Notes under the pieces: generated by a model | What the model was told of the DNA's origin: nothing | Seen by the model: only the letters and a program-made list of their open reading frames with translations | Databases searched by the model: none | In this document: in pieces, positions 22,601-34,142 of the stretch | How positions within the stretch are numbered: position 1 is the stretch's first letter | Layout: each line of letters starts with the position of its first letter | Made by a program: the position numbers and the translations under genes | Assembly (NCBI GenBank): GCA_004194705.1 | Contig: SADC01001009.1 | Span: forward strand, 1-64,000 | DNA length: 64,000 nucleotides | From: Ditylenchus dipsaci | Taxonomy: Eukaryota; Nematoda; Chromadorea; Rhabditida; Anguinidae | Direction: 5' to 3'

Positions 22601-25600
22601 TAACAGTCTAGGACTAAAGTTTTTTATATCGCCTGTTCCCAAAAGTGTGTTCTGACCACTTTTTTGAGCTTCTCGGGTCTTTATTTTTGGTTAGAAAAAT
22701 GTTTTTTTAGGAAAAAAAATAAAAAAAATTTGACCAAAATTTGAATTTTTGACTTGGTCCTCCTAGGTAAACCAACCTAAATAGGTACTTATATACTTCA
22801 GAAAGATGGAATTTGAACAAAGTTTTGTTGACTAGGGATTACCGTATAAAGAAACTCTGGTATGCATGCTTTTCATGCATCCAGAATCACTTGTTTGCGT
22901 CTAAGGTATGTGGGTGTGCGCATCTTAACCCCAAGCAACCAAGCCTCTCCCCCCCCCTCTTCGCGGGCGCAGGGCGCTCGGTTGGTTAGAGATGCGCGCA
23001 CTCACTTACCTTAGACATGATTCCGAGCAAGACTCTTGATCAAAAATGCATTTAGAGGCTCCTTTTGCCCAGCTCCAGTGACCAAAACATAGTAGAATAC
23101 CATAAACTAACCATTTTCTAGTTATCCACATACCCTTCTTGTGTGAATTACCTTCGGGAACCAAGGAATTACCTTGGTGGACCAAGGCAAAATGTCAAAT
23201 TTTGGTCAAAATCTTTTTTTTTTCAAAATGGTCGGCTGCGCCTTGAAAACATGTTTTCTACCCTAATAAAGACTAGAGAAGCTCAAAAAAGTGGTCAAAA
23301 CACACTTTTGGGAACACGCGATATAAAGAACTTCTGCCCAGTCTAGTCACCCCCCTTCCGAAGATCAGCTTACCAAAAGCAGCAGCTAGTAAAAACTTTT
23401 GCAAAACATGGAGCACCCTCAACTTCACATGCCTGTCTTGCTGCTTCTTGTCATACAGGTTAATTAATCCAAGGATAACTCTGTTACACTCTGCAGGAAA
23501 ATGACTGCAAATGCACGTTAACATTTTGGAAAAGGCAATATCTCTGCTCTGGCACTCATTTTGACCTAATAGCTCCAATGTCTGCAATAAAATCAGGTTT
23601 TTCGTTTATGGAAACCTAGTTTGGAAATTACATTTTCAAGAATATGCAAAGGTAAATGCTTGGTGTGTTGCTTTTGAGCCAACAGCTTGACAAATCCTTC
23701 AAACACACCCGAGCAATGCTCTAGCACTCCCCTATGGTGGGAGCGCAGCATGACTTGCCACACTGAATCAACACATTTTGTAATGTAGCACAAATCCAGA
23801 TTAATAGAGTGTGTCAGAAGGGCACAACAGCTGTGCTGAAAAATAATTTTTGAAATAATAACAGAATCAGTCAAAGCATCTTGTTACAATTAGTCCATCC
23901 CCATATTTGGGCAACACATTTCTGGGTTTTTCAGACCACTCGAGAACTGCATGGTCTTCATCTGCTTCTGCCACCATTTCTGGTGCTGCTGCTGCTGCTA
24001 AATCAGTATTCATGAAATGGTTGAGCTGATAGGCGGGTTGGCAAACACCTGAAGCACAAACGAATAAAATAATAACGGAACTTCAAAATTGTTTTCATGG
24101 TTGTTTACCTATGGACGAACTTCCACCCAACTGCAGCAATTGTTGGTTGACAGCCAAACAGTCGGCAATCAAAGCAGATTTCTGTTGAAAACCATATTTG
24201 ACCCTAAGACTGGCCATTTCAATTCGGATAGCTGAAACATAATAAGACAACTATCTTTATATGAAAAAAAGTTAAACTTTTTTTGTCAAAGATTCAGCTA
24301 AAACCACAGGGGATTAAGCACCTTCCAAAAAAAAATCCAATAACGGAATCCAAATCCAATAACCAACAAAATTTTCCATGATGTTTTCACTGTGTTTTAA
24401 GCATTTTCGCCCAAAATAATTTTTTCGAAAAACATTTTTCTTTGAGGGACCAAGGTAGCACAAAAATTTTGGAACCTAAAATGTGATCTTGGTCCACCAA
24501 GTCGAAATTTTTTGCGAAAAAAAAATTATTTTTAGCGAAATGATCGCGAAACATGGTGCATAACGGTGCATAGACGTTTCGCCCATATTTGGACATTTGT
24601 CCAAATATGGACGAAACGCTAATTTTGCCTTGGTCCCCCCTGTTGATTTTTTTACAAATTTTCATTTTCTCTAATTGCGTCAAAAACCGTTCCATAACAC
24701 ATTTTCCATCGCTTTTTTAGCTTTTTTTTATCTAAAACCTCGTACCATTTTGTGAATTTTACAACCATATGCTTATGTCATGTTTTGTTTATGATTTTTA
24801 GATTTATAATTATTTGTCTGTTTTAGCTGCCCAAAATGAAAGTATTCGATTGGTCCAGTAGTGATGATTTCTCTTGGCTTCATCAAGTTCGTAATCGATT
24901 TAACTGTTTGAATGTTATGATCGTTGTAAAAAAATTTAGTGCGCCATTTTTTGAAAAACTATAGATTAATTTCAGTGAAGATGGTGAATCCTGAAAAAAC
25001 ACAAAAAATGCCAGCAGCACTTTGTTAAGCACTCTAAAAGTAGCTCTTTCAGCAAAAAAACAGACAAATAATTATCAATCCAAAAATCTAAAACAAAACA
25101 TGACATCAGCATATGGTCGGAAAAGTCACAAAATGGTACGAGGTATGAGATACAATCTCTTTTTTCGTTAAAAAAAGCGAGGGAAAATGTGTTATGGAAC
25201 GGTTTTTGACGCAATTAGAGAAAATGAAAATTCGTAAAAAAATCAACAGGGGGACCAAGGCAAAATTAGCGTTTCGCCCATTTTTGGACAAATGTCGAAA
25301 TATGGGCGAAACGTCCCTTTACCGGTAAAACATCAAAAGACATTAGGTTATTATTGGAAATTTTTTTAGGTACCTGTGCCTTGCTGTGGTTTTAGAAAAA
25401 AGACATACGGCTAGCTTATTCGAGAAAATTTAGTACAGTGGAACCTCGTTATAACATACCCCCGATATAACATACCCATATGGTCGGTCCTTTCAATAGT
25501 AAACTCCAATAAATTACCGCCGATATAACATACCCTTACGGTCGGTCCCAAGGGGGTATGTTATAACGAGGTTTGACTTTACCTATGTCCCGGTCTTTTT

Positions 25601-28600
25601 CGAACAACATATTACGGTCAAATCTCGGTATAGTGACACCCCTCGGGACCGGCTCTAGGTGTCACTGTATCGAGCGTATTACTATATCCAGGGTGCTGAT
25701 TTAGTCATTTTCTTTTAGCCGACCCCAAGGGCCACTATATCGAGACTTGACTGTAATACGAATTCCTTAAAAATAATCATTTGGAGTCTAGGCTTATTTA
25801 TTCGCCTAAAAGCCAGGTTCATTTACCTCAAGTAATCAAAATTATAAAAAAAATTAATTATAAAAAATTTTAAAAAATCCAACCTTCATCACAATCTAAC
25901 GAAGAAATGTCCACATCCTTGCCCAACTTCAAAAGCAGCTCAAAAAAATTAAGGGAGACCAATTTCAGGCCGGAATCGGCTTGCAAACGGAACAACTGTT
26001 GCACTTGAACACACAGTTCCTCTTGCTCGACTTGGTCGTAGCACTCCTCAATTAATTTTGAAAAGATTTGCAGGCAAGTTGTGCGGACTGATTGCTCTTC
26101 TTCATCGCTCAACCACTGAAGCAGGTATGGCACCAGTTGGGTAGTAGCCGAATGGATGTCAATGAGCATAATCTTGAGGGTAGTCAGCACACGCTCAATG
26201 TTGACGCACTCTTTTGGTTTTATCCAATTAAGGAAGTGCTGCATGAGAGACTGTTTGTTAGCTTGTGAAAGACAAACAAACAGGTCCAACACACACTTTC
26301 TCACATCAACGTCATCCGTACCAAAGTTGGCAAGCACAAACTGGTGGGCTTCTGGGTGCACTTGGAAACAGCTCTAAATGAAAATTGTAAAGATTTAGCA
26401 TACAGTCACGAACAATTCCGATACAGTGTAGCGGCAGGGCCGCAACTTTAACTTTTTCAAAGGGGGGGGGAGTGGATGTTAATTTGCCTAATTTTTTCGG
26501 TAAAGGGGGTTAACATATTTGTAAAGGGGGGGGGGTAGGTAATTACCCCGATGACCACCCCCCCCCACCCCCCCCCCCCCCGAATTGCGGCCCTGATAGG
26601 AAGGCTTTGGTCTCAAAACTTTGAAAATAAGTACATTTAGGGTCATTTTACAAAAATATGCTAGTTTTTAGTGCTTATTGCTCTTTTGGTGCTAAAAATC
26701 AGATTTTACGCAAATTACTAAAAAAATAAGATTTTGAGCCCCGAAATAAGTACAAATATCTTTGATAAGTATAGATGGAAGCCCTGTCTAAAAGGGATTT
26801 ATTCCGTCGAAAAGTTCAAAAATCCTGTCAAAAAAGTTCTCTACTCCGCCATATTCAAATTTTCCGTGAAAATTTCAAATCTGCTGTCATATTTTGATTT
26901 GTCAAAGTATTTGGCGCTGCGAAATATATGTTTTTGCAAAAAAATTGTATGAAGAAATCAAAAAATAAACAATGGGATTTCAACCACGGCCAATCGAAAT
27001 GTAGCGATACCGCAAAAAATTTTCAAATGTTTTTCTCGTTGCTGCCTCACTTTTTTTTCCAAAAATGGTGATTAAAAGACCATGCTCGTCTACGTCTACA
27101 AGTTTCTCACGTTTAAATCGGCGGGGGACAGCTAGTTTACTCCGAAAATGCAGGAAAGAAATAATTTATCACTATCTTCAATCACTTTATGGTTCAAAAA
27201 AATAATTTTGTGTATTTTCGGGGTAAAAAATGCCCCTGCCAATTCAAACATACGAAAATCGTGGACGTAGACGGCTATCGTATTTTAACCAGGCCTAGTT
27301 ATAACAGCCTAGTGACGCAAATCTCAAAGATTCCAATTTTACGCGCCGTTTTTTCGAAACATTAACCTCATAAACACAAACCAATTTCGATGAATCCCAG
27401 TAAAGTATTTGTTGCAGTATTTCCACAGCAATCAACTTAATGGAGTTTTGACGAGAGCGAAGACAAACTTTCAGGTAGTCAATCTCGGCTTCCCTCAATA
27501 GAATATTTTTGCGTCGGATGCAGTATTTGTAGGTATTGACCCAGGCCCAGAGGAATGTTTCTTGCATCCACCACACTGGTTCACTTGAATCAGAGTCGTC
27601 AGCTGCCTTGAACTGCTGGATATGAGTGAGTAGGTCTATGTTCAGTTGACCGAATATTTCAGCTGATAGTTTATGGTCGCTGTATATTTTGGCTAGCCAA
27701 TGCCGACAGCAATTGATTCTTACAACTCTGAAAATAGCAAGTTCAGAAACAACGGGTAACATGATCAACTAATGCACTTTTCGGAAATATTTAAACAAAG
27801 GTATGGCCCCCTCCCCTCTGCCTGTGGTTCGGATCCTGGTCTATAAATGACCTCTGGATGGGCAAGCACCGGACCACGGGAAAGACCTGGATTTATAAGA
27901 TTGTATAGCAATCGAAATCTGTGCACGGGGCAACTCAATAAAAGATGTAGCCCCACACGTTAAAATGTGACTTTTAAAAAATCGTCAGAAATTTGGTGAC
28001 TATGCGTTTGGCCCCTTTTGTGACATTTATGAATTCGCGACTTTTTTAATTTTCTTATTTTAAATGTCATTTTGTTATTGGGAATACATGTTTGATGCGC
28101 CACCCTAATCTGAGTCTAAGTCTTTGCCTAAGTAACGAAAAAACTCAAAAAATTGGCTTAAAATTCTGAAAGTTGAAAAGGCCCGAATTAAAAAAAATGT
28201 CACAAAAGTGCCAAATGTACCAATGCCAGACATTCTTGGAGCACCCTGAAGTTTAAGGAATAATGTTTACACAAGACTGCTGTGATGAAAATGCTTTTTT
28301 TTTTGTCAAACATTCAAAAAAATCAAGCTTTTTGGGAATTTGGTTATAAGGATTATATTTATAAGAAAAGTCTTACTTGACAGAGCAGGTAAGTGTTCTC
28401 TTTAAAAGCCCAACGAAATCTTCTAAAGTGCCATTTTCGAGAAATCTCAAACCAAGGGAGACCACTGAATTCGGGGTGACGGAAGCCAAATGTTGACATT
28501 TCAAACACTGCTCCAGTTGTTTGTAACACTCCAACATAATTGGTTCACTCAACTAAAGTAATATTATAATAAATATGCCATAATTACTAAAAAAACGAAA

Positions 28601-29825
28601 AACTAAACCTCGGACTTGTGGACATTATCTAGTAAATGGGAGAGAAAGAAATATTTGAACTTTAGGAAGTGGGGCATTTGCATGACATACACTTGGAGCA
28701 GCTGAAATTTCGCCTTATATTGACAGTTGATTATTTCTATAGTGATCCCCGCCATAATTGCCACCTCTCTACAGTGGCCAGTAGAATTTATGTTTTTGTC
28801 GGTTTCATAGGGTTTTTAGTGTTCTAAATTTTGTACTTGTCCTAAATTTTGTGTACTTTTCTATAAAATTAGCAATTTTTTAGCCAAAAAATAATATTCC
28901 AAGGCACTCGACTATGCAAAATTTGCTCATAACTCTGAATCACAAAGCAGAATTTTTGAAAAAATGGCTGCTATGATAAACAAACTTCTGCCTTGTTATT
29001 AAGATTTTTGAGTAACTTTTGCTTCATAGGGTGCCTCAGAATCAAAATTTTTGGCTAAAAATGGGTACTTTTATATCAAAAAAATCGCCATGAACTATCC
29101 AGCCTGAAAAAGATTAATTGTAAGCGATTCCTCGCCACAGTAGCAAGCTTCACCTGTCCCTAGGATAAACACTATGGAAAGACTCGACTGCGCAATGAAA
29201 ACTAGATTGGAAAAAATTACCTCCTTGAAAATGGACCTTCCAAAGCTGCTATACAGTCCTACAACTCCATTAGCTATAGCTCTGGTGATTCTGCGAGAAT
29301 GTGACATTTCACAGTGCATGCCCAAATGCCACAGTTGAAGCACTCTATCAACTATTCTTCTCAAGTCCACTTGGTTCAGAGATCGCTCAAGTCTTGTCCA
29401 GTTGGCTTTTAGGGAAGAGACCACTTCTTGGATTTTCAGGGGATCCAACTGGTCGATAACAAATATGCTGGTTGAAAAGAATCCAACAAATGAGTCCCAG
29501 TTTACATCGGCGGAATTGAGAAATGCAGCCAGTAAAGGTAAACGTTTAGAATCTTCTATGGCATTGAATTCCCATTCTCCAAGACGATAAAGTATTTGAG
29601 CAGCCACTGAAGTCATCGGATTGTTTGAATCTGGATTCTGTAAAAAAGGATTTGTAAACTCCTCTTTTGCAAAAAAAAGTGTACTTGTAGCATATATTCT
29701 TTAGCCTTCGTAACAATTTCAGACCTTTCGCTCAGCCATTCTTCTTTTTTCGAATCAGAAGATTGCTTAACTTGTTGCAGCAAAGTCCTCCACTGCATGC
29801 AATCTTCTGTGCTCATCAACTCCAT
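16656..29825 (-). CDS. THADA homologue (tRNA Cm32 methyltransferase partner)
   Basis: About 1,100 codons in 13 exons: 29685-29825 (start MELMSTEDCM), 29221-29637, 28609-28701, 28377-28552, 27367-27727 (end uncertain), 25884-26373, 24109-24231, 23888-24048, 23632-23835, 23374-23581, 19465-19689, 19202-19408, 16656-17156. Nearly all junctions keep phase. The THADA signature is in exons 8-12: LIHSCCALLTHSI, then LRSHHRGVLEHC...GFVKLL, VKLRVLHVLQKFL, VFSKFLPLLIAGL and IRRQILEVILNMV, in the order and spacing of the DUF2428 region. The remainder is HEAT-like helices. Family knowledge: THADA/Trm732 works with FTSJ1/Trm7 to methylate tRNA position 32. It is shorter than human THADA (about 1,950 residues). 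Frame breaks occur at about 19570-19600 and 16845-16865. Introns hold transposons. Confidence 0.65.
17452..18032 (-). mobile_element. Mariner-type transposon, internally deleted
   Basis: Ends CAAGGTGGCGCAATTTTCGC and its inverted counterpart (GGCGAAAATTTGCGCCACGCTG), with TA on both sides. Inverted similarity extends about 130 bases inward. Minus-strand remnants between read LPELNPCD, stop, FLWKWMKDQVY, which is the last-aspartate region of mariner-type transposases (usually PDLxPxDxFLWG). It lies in a THADA-like intron. Confidence 0.7.
18182..18568. mobile_element. Foldback with GGCAACCGGACATTT ends
   Basis: Left GGCAACCGGACATTTATCAC, right GTGACAAATGTTCGGTTGCC. Arms contain iterated GACATTTGTCACTTTTTG and GTCGCGCGACA. 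Related ends at 54502-54661. Confidence 0.75.
20092..20470. mobile_element. Foldback with iterated GACTGGATACA ends
   Basis: CCGACTGGATACACTGACGA, then GACTGGATACACC again, faces TGTATCCAGTCGTCAATG and TGTATCCAGTC at the right end. Lies in the 3.7 kb THADA-like intron. The sequence from 19690 to 20090 shows no supported exon. Confidence 0.65.
20620..21090. repeat. Foldback with CAGAATCCCAC-type arms
   Basis: Ends TTTTTAGTCAAGATTTGC and TTTTTTGACTAAAAAAATTTGC. Inner arms contain GGATCCCACCCGAGAGTGG facing CCACTCTGGGTGGGATTC. Related to 62690-63290. Confidence 0.6.
21101..21493 (+). CDS. Hypothetical 130-codon ORF, doubtful
   Basis: Longest plus-strand ORF in this intron, and more GC-rich than its surroundings. 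It reads MIPIVDCKLMERPNALVL and later ASECSLDGGSMVKPKK. Another frame also gives protein-like text (KTECFGVNCE). No family recognised. It may be a transposon gene fragment, and it sits directly after a foldback. Low confidence that it is translated. Confidence 0.2.
   Translation: MIPIVDCKLMERPNALVLIVNEPMLQKLVMIVPTPLDAEVAKHSNGGTASECSLDGGSMVKPKKNYLPAHTWIPATHGVGPPISEGSAEAKKWYPISRNAQGERNQWNLIVFCHVIVPLPQINSLIMSVG
21846..22519. repeat. Three-unit array of a 220-base repeat bounded by short inverted ends
   Basis: A unit containing GTGTCGACCTGAGTGCGGAC and CATTTTGAAGCCCTGAATC is present inverted at 21860-22078 and twice in tandem at 22078-22302 and 22303-22500. The whole is bounded by TTAAAGGCACGTTCACA and TGTGAACGTACCTTTA. 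Confidence 0.75.
22853..23060. repeat. Foldback copy of the SINE-like repeat
   Basis: GCGTCTAAGGTATGTGGGTG at 22896-22915 faces CACTCACTTACCTTAGACAT at about 23000. The right half includes GCTCGGTTGGTTAGAGATGC. The left half matches 15420-15540. Confidence 0.6.
24600..25310. repeat. Foldback, about 235-base arms
   Basis: Left arm from GGACGAAACGCTAATTTTGC to about 24830; right arm 25075-25310 ends ATGGGCGAAACGTCCC. It includes the phrase CCTTGGTCCCCCCTGTTG, which recurs at 15930, 48105, 62240 and 62570. In a THADA-like intron. The short ORFs here are chance. Confidence 0.75.
25436..25578. mobile_element. Pogo-like miniature element (phrase ATATAACATACCC)
   Basis: TACAGTGGAACCTCGTTATA with three direct ATATAACATACCC phrases, the module GGTCGGTCCCAAGG, and the inverted phrase ending ATAACGAGGTTTGACTTTA. 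Confidence 0.75.
25615..25755. mobile_element. Pogo-like miniature element (phrase TATAGTGACACC)
   Basis: TACGGTCAAATCTCGGTATA, the phrase TATAGTGACACC, the module CTCGGGACCGGCTCTAGG, then inverted phrases ending CTATATCGAGACTTGACTGTA. It lies 37 bases after the preceding element. Confidence 0.75.
26435..26595. mobile_element. Miniature element with CAGGGCCGCAA ends and G/C homopolymers
   Basis: Ends CAGGGCCGCAACTT and AATTGCGGCCCTG, a hAT-like terminus. The interior is G runs facing C runs. No flanking 8-base duplication found. 26600-27290 shows nothing supported. Confidence 0.55.
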
Positions 29826-30351
29826 TTTGGAATTGTTTTATCACCGGAAATCAAGTTTGCCCGGGTGCATGATCCGGAATCTTATCACTGATTGTTTCAA
29901 AAAAATATATAGAGTTCTCGTAGCCTTTATTTATTTCGAAGACTAACCACAAAATTTATTGTAGGGTCTCCGTAATTTCGAAGGATCTTTAAAAAGTTTT
30001 ACTGGTATTGGCAGTTTCAAAAGTTCGAAAACTAAAAATTTGAGATTAAAATAAAAACATTTTTGTAATTTTTTTAGAATAAAGCGAATGCCAGACAGAG
30101 TGGCAAACATCCAAATTACAGGTCCTTGTAGTTTCCTCAGTTTCTCTTGGCTAATTTCTTTATAGTATAAAATTGTAGAAAAGAGGTGCTGACAAAAAGA
30201 TATAAAATTCGCTTAAATCATAAAACAGACTTTGGGTAAAGATTGAGAGGAAAGGAGCTATTTTTTTTATATTTTTCACTATTTACTCTCACAGCATTAC
30301 ACAAGCGATAAAAACTGATTTTACATTATACCCCGTTCACTATTTATCTTA
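29826..30351. other. Upstream flank of the THADA-like gene
   Basis: Probable 5' flank of the minus-strand gene starting at 29825. No exon or defined promoter motif could be recognised. Confidence 0.35.
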
Positions 30352-30353
30352 TA

Positions 30354-30545
30354 CAGTCGACGCTCTAGTGCATCGCTCTCGGGACCGGGTCTAGCCGGGC
30401 GCAATAAAGACCTTTTTCCAATACAGTAGATCCAACCCGTACTCAATGAAAAGGGTCAAGTTGACTATTTTCAAGGCAAAACCGAACTAGCCCTACTTAG
30501 CCTGAATGCAATGAAGAGGGTTGCTGTGTAGACAGTCCACTGTAA
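30354..30545. mobile_element. Pogo-like miniature element, degenerate
   Basis: ACAGTCGACGCTCTAGTGCA with CTCGGGACCGGGTCTAGC near the left end, and GACAGTCCACTGTAA at the right. Confidence 0.6.
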
Positions 30546-31059
30546 CATCATAAAATTAAAAAAAAATCCATCATTATACGATTGCTTATGTTCGCGTAAT
30601 ATTATGGCTTATCGCAGCTTTGGTCTTTGGCAAAACCAAATCGTCAATAGGAAATTGAGGGCAGGAGAAGAGTGCGCCAAATCACTTTGCGACAATTCAA
30701 TTTGCGCCAAAATCACTTTGCGCCAAATCACTTTGAAACAATTCAATTTGCGCCAAAATCACTTTGCGCCAAATCACTTTGAAACAATTCGATTAGCGCC
30801 AAAATCACTTTGCGACAATTCAATTTGCGCCACAATCAAGTTGCGCCAAGTCACTTTGCGTCACTCTTTTCAACCGGTTTTGGTGCCAAATGGCGGTTGT
30901 TATTATTATTGCCCATTGATTAAGATGTTTGTGTACTGTTATGCATACACTGTGTATAAATTTGATGGATTTGTCTTTTTTGGAGTAGTTATTTTTTGGA
31001 GTATGAATATCTCGGAATATATATTTTCTGTTGAACAGTTGGACCTAAATAAAGCGTCA

Positions 31060-31224
31060 CCTCGATAAACCGCCACCCTGCTTAAACCGCCATCCTTTGG
31101 TCACCCTATTCAGTCAGGCACACAATATTTATAGCAGAACGGCACCCCAGTAAAACGTCACCCTCGACGAACCGCCACCAAATCGGCGTTCCCAGGGTTG
31201 GCAGTTTATCAAGGTTCGACTGTA
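31060..31224. mobile_element. Pogo-like miniature element nested in the MULE (phrase AAACCGCCACC)
   Basis: CACCTCGATAAACCGCCACC at the left; ends GGCAGTTTATCAAGGTTCGACTGTA. The phrase occurs at least three times, and AATCGGCGTTCCCAGGG stands in for the usual module. It lies between the MULE left terminal repeat and the transposase 3' end. Confidence 0.65.
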
Positions 31225-31444
31225 GTTGTCATTGAGTATCAACTCTTTGGAGTAAGCAGTTTTTAAAGTTCTTCATTTTGGAGTTGACATTATTTGGAGT
31301 ACCTTATTTTGTAGTTGGTATTATTTGGTAAAATTAAGCAAGCGTACAGCGAGAATAACCACATGAATAACACCCTTCATTTATTCGAATTCCAAAGACA
31401 AATAATAACAACAAAGATATCTAACACCACATTTCAATGACCTT

Positions 31445-33242
31445 GCTATTTTTCAAGGTGGGCAGCGATCGAGACCAAAAATTTAATCCGGGGCAGACCT
31501 GTTCCATTGCGATAGTTGGCCACCAGCTGCTGAATTTGATTGCCGGAGAAGATTGCTCTCTGAGACCTTACCCCTCCAGTTATTCTAGTCAGCGGATTGC
31601 GTGTCTAAAAGCGAAAGATATTTGAAAGAATATAAGGTAAAAATGAAAGGTAGATTACGTTTCTATGTTCTGCCGTGTCTTTTCTTCGTCGATTTGCAGC
31701 TTGAATATCACGTCTGCTAACGCAGGATCCTGATGGCGGAAGTAGCTGTTGAATTGACCATTCCAGTTTTCAACTCCATTATTCGTTCGCGGCAAACCAT
31801 CTCTCGTTCGATCGTGCATGTTCCACAACGAAGCCGGATAAATTGCGTCATTCCCATTTGGACGGCGGATGTAGTTCCTTTCAAAATATGCAAATAACTC
31901 TGTAAAATAGTTTGCAACAGTCATAAAACTAATTTTAATGAACCTACTATTGACGTGTACAACTGCATCACAAGGAATGATCTGCCTACTTATCAAGTCA
32001 TTTTTTGCTGCACGAAGCTCATCATATCCGTTTTCTACTTCCCCGATTGGCAAAACGATAAAGCAGGCAAGCAGCGAAGCACTATTTTGACGTCCAAAGT
32101 TGTCCAAAGACTTCTTATTTTCTTCTTCTGAACCCTCTTGTAGACACTTTGATACAGGTGGAATAGACAATGCTTGACAGACACATCAGGGAAAAGACTC
32201 AGAATTGCATTCTTGACGGCGGTCTCAAAATCAGAAGTTGCTTGTAACTAATATACTAAAAAGAGAATGCAATTATCATACCTATCATCACTGAAGTCGG
32301 AAACTGACCAAACGTAAACTGTTGAAACACCTTCGAAAAAACTTCGCGATATGTTTCCTCTTTTTTTGACTGGAGAAGCAAGTAGATGCACGGATAGAAG
32401 AAGCTGGTTCCATCGGCATTCACAGCATAGAAGCCCACCACATACATCTGCTTGTAGTCCTTGGGTGCGGCAAAGAATGTTCCGTCCATAGCCCAATGAC
32501 GCTTTTCCTGGAACAAAAAAGAATGCAACAATTGCCACTACAAAATTTCACTATGTTACCTGTAGTAGACGAAGAAGATCGGCTGTTGTGAAGATTAGAA
32601 ATCTTGGTGGCGGAGCAGGCCCAATGAATCCTGGTTCTAACGGTGGCCCAAGATACCTGTCCGTGGCTACAAATTTACAAGTAAAGCAGACACCAGCAAC
32701 AACCAAAATATCCCGTACCTGAGTCATAATGAAGAAAGCCCTCCCGTCCTTCGTTTGCTTGACGCTTTCCGGCCACTCAGTGCTGTTGTCTCCTCTGTTC
32801 ACGGCTCCAATATCTTTGCTGCGATGACGAGTCAGGCGCGCCCTCAAAGTTTCTCTTGCCGGCATTGTATGAAGAAGTTCTCCCGAAAGTCCTTCAAAAG
32901 CTCCATCGACAATGCTTCTAGCCGGCGTGTCACGATTGCTTTCTGCCGCTAAGACCGCATCTGAGATTCTCTTTTTGACCTAGAAACAGACATCGTTGAC
33001 ACGACGCAAACGCAAGGCACAAAACTTACTTCGACTAGCTCCTTGTCCGGCAAATGCCCATAATGCAGATTCTCTTCGACCAGATCCTCGCCATTTGCAG
33101 ATGTCGCAGTTCCTCCACAGCCTTTTTTCGTGCATCGCCATATCCACTTTCCATCATGCTGGCGCACTCGACGAAAGCTCATTGTGTAACCGTTGCAGAA
33201 CCCCATGATTTTTCCTTTTCCAGTACGATATTCGTTGGCCAT
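31445..33242 (-). CDS. MULE transposase with FLYWCH-type zinc finger
   Basis: Exons on the minus strand: 33030-33242 (MANEYRTGKGKIMGFC, then WIWRCTKKGCGG...HYGHLP, a FLYWCH-type finger with Cys-Cys-His-His); 32560-32979; 32282-32507 (RHWAMDGTFFAAP, first catalytic Asp); 31948-32240 (TSDFETAVKNAIL, second Asp; CLFHLYQSVYKR); 31659-31899 (RTNNGVENWNGQFN, catalytic Glu); possible last exon 31445-31604 (TRNPLTRITGG to AHLEK). Most junctions keep phase. A one-base frame change around 32105-32140, in an AGAAGAAGAAAA run, separates YKRVQ from NKKSLDNF, and the last junction is also off by one, so this copy may be inactive. The family cuts and pastes the element using its terminal repeats. Confidence 0.85.
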
Positions 33243-33597
33243 ATCTGAACGATGAAAACAGTTAAAAAAACAGCAGTAAACAAGCAAAAAACAACATAAA
33301 CGGCACTATACAAACATCTTAATCAATGGGCAATAATAATAACCGTCATTTGGCACCGAAATCGGTAGAAATAGTGGCGCAAAATGATTTGGCGCAACTT
33401 GATTGTGGCGCAAATTGAATTGTCGCAAAGTGATTTTGGCGCAATTTTATTTTGGCCCAAATTGCATTGGCGCAAAGTGAATTGTTTCAAAGTGATTTGG
33501 CGCAAAGTGATTTTGGCGCAAATTGAATTGTCGCAAAGTGATTTGGCGCACTCTTCTCCTGCCCGAAATTGATAAGGAAAAAATTGAAATCGGTATC

Positions 33598-33707
33598 AGG
33601 ATTGTCTAATTTAGTGCGCCGTAATTAATGCGCCGATAATTAGTGCGCCAGCAATTAATGCGCCGGTAATTAGTGCGCCAGAATGTCCCCAGGACAATCA
33701 ATGAAAT
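33598..33707. repeat. Small array of AATTAGTGCGCCGGT units
   Basis: Five or six imperfect copies of AATTAATGCGCCG between GGATTGTC and GACAATC. It lies 26 bases beyond the MULE. Confidence 0.6.
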
Positions 33708-33764
33708 TTATTTTACTCATTTTCAGATTTTCTTGGAAATTCCACATCCGATCACCTACACCAA

Positions 33765-34142
33765 AGGGTCGTTCTGGATGAAAAGTACGGCTGTATATGA
33801 ACTCGTGAAATTTAAACTGGTAAAACATGAGACTCGTAAATCATGGAACTGGTGAAAAAAAAATTTCGAAAACATCAAACTCGATAAACAATGAACTGGA
33901 GAATCGAGTTTCGTGAAGCATGAAACCCGCGAAACGAGTTTTGAAACGCATGGAACTGGTAAATTTGTTTGGTCACGTTTCTTTATCTCGTAAAACAACT
34001 TTTTACGGATTCTGTTACTCATATTTACATGTAACAGACGTCTTTTCTTCGGTTTATGGCCGCTTTGAATATGCCTTACCATATTCAGCTGAACCATACT
34101 GCACCATTACGAGTTCATATACAGCCGAAAAGTACGTATAGA
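33765..34142. mobile_element. Foldback with GTTCTGGATGAAAAGTACGG ends
   Basis: Left end GTTCTGGATGAAAAGTACGG then CTGTATATGAACTCGT; right end is the reverse complement finishing AAAAGTACGTATAGAAC. The interior has iterated ATGGAACTGGTAAA. 34143-35140 shows no supported gene. Confidence 0.7.

Larger units (their letters stand above)
30659..33564. mobile_element. Complete MULE DNA transposon with iterated terminal repeats
   Basis: Starts GGGCAGGAGAAGAGTGCGCC and ends GGCGCACTCTTCTCCTGCCC. Flanked by identical 8-base GAAATTGA at 30651-30658 and 33565-33572. Terminal repeats are about 220-250 bases, composed of iterated CGCCAAATCACTTTGCG phrases, followed by unique sequence (CATTTGGCACCAAAACC / TTTTCAACCGG side). 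Carries the minus-strand transposase gene. Total 2,906 bases. A pogo-like miniature element is nested at about 31060-31224. Confidence 0.92.

Noticed and set aside
30680..30860. Short regular repeats that could suggest a CRISPR array
   Set aside because: They are the iterated phrase of the MULE terminal repeat, mirrored at the other end; the DNA is eukaryotic and no spacer structure exists.
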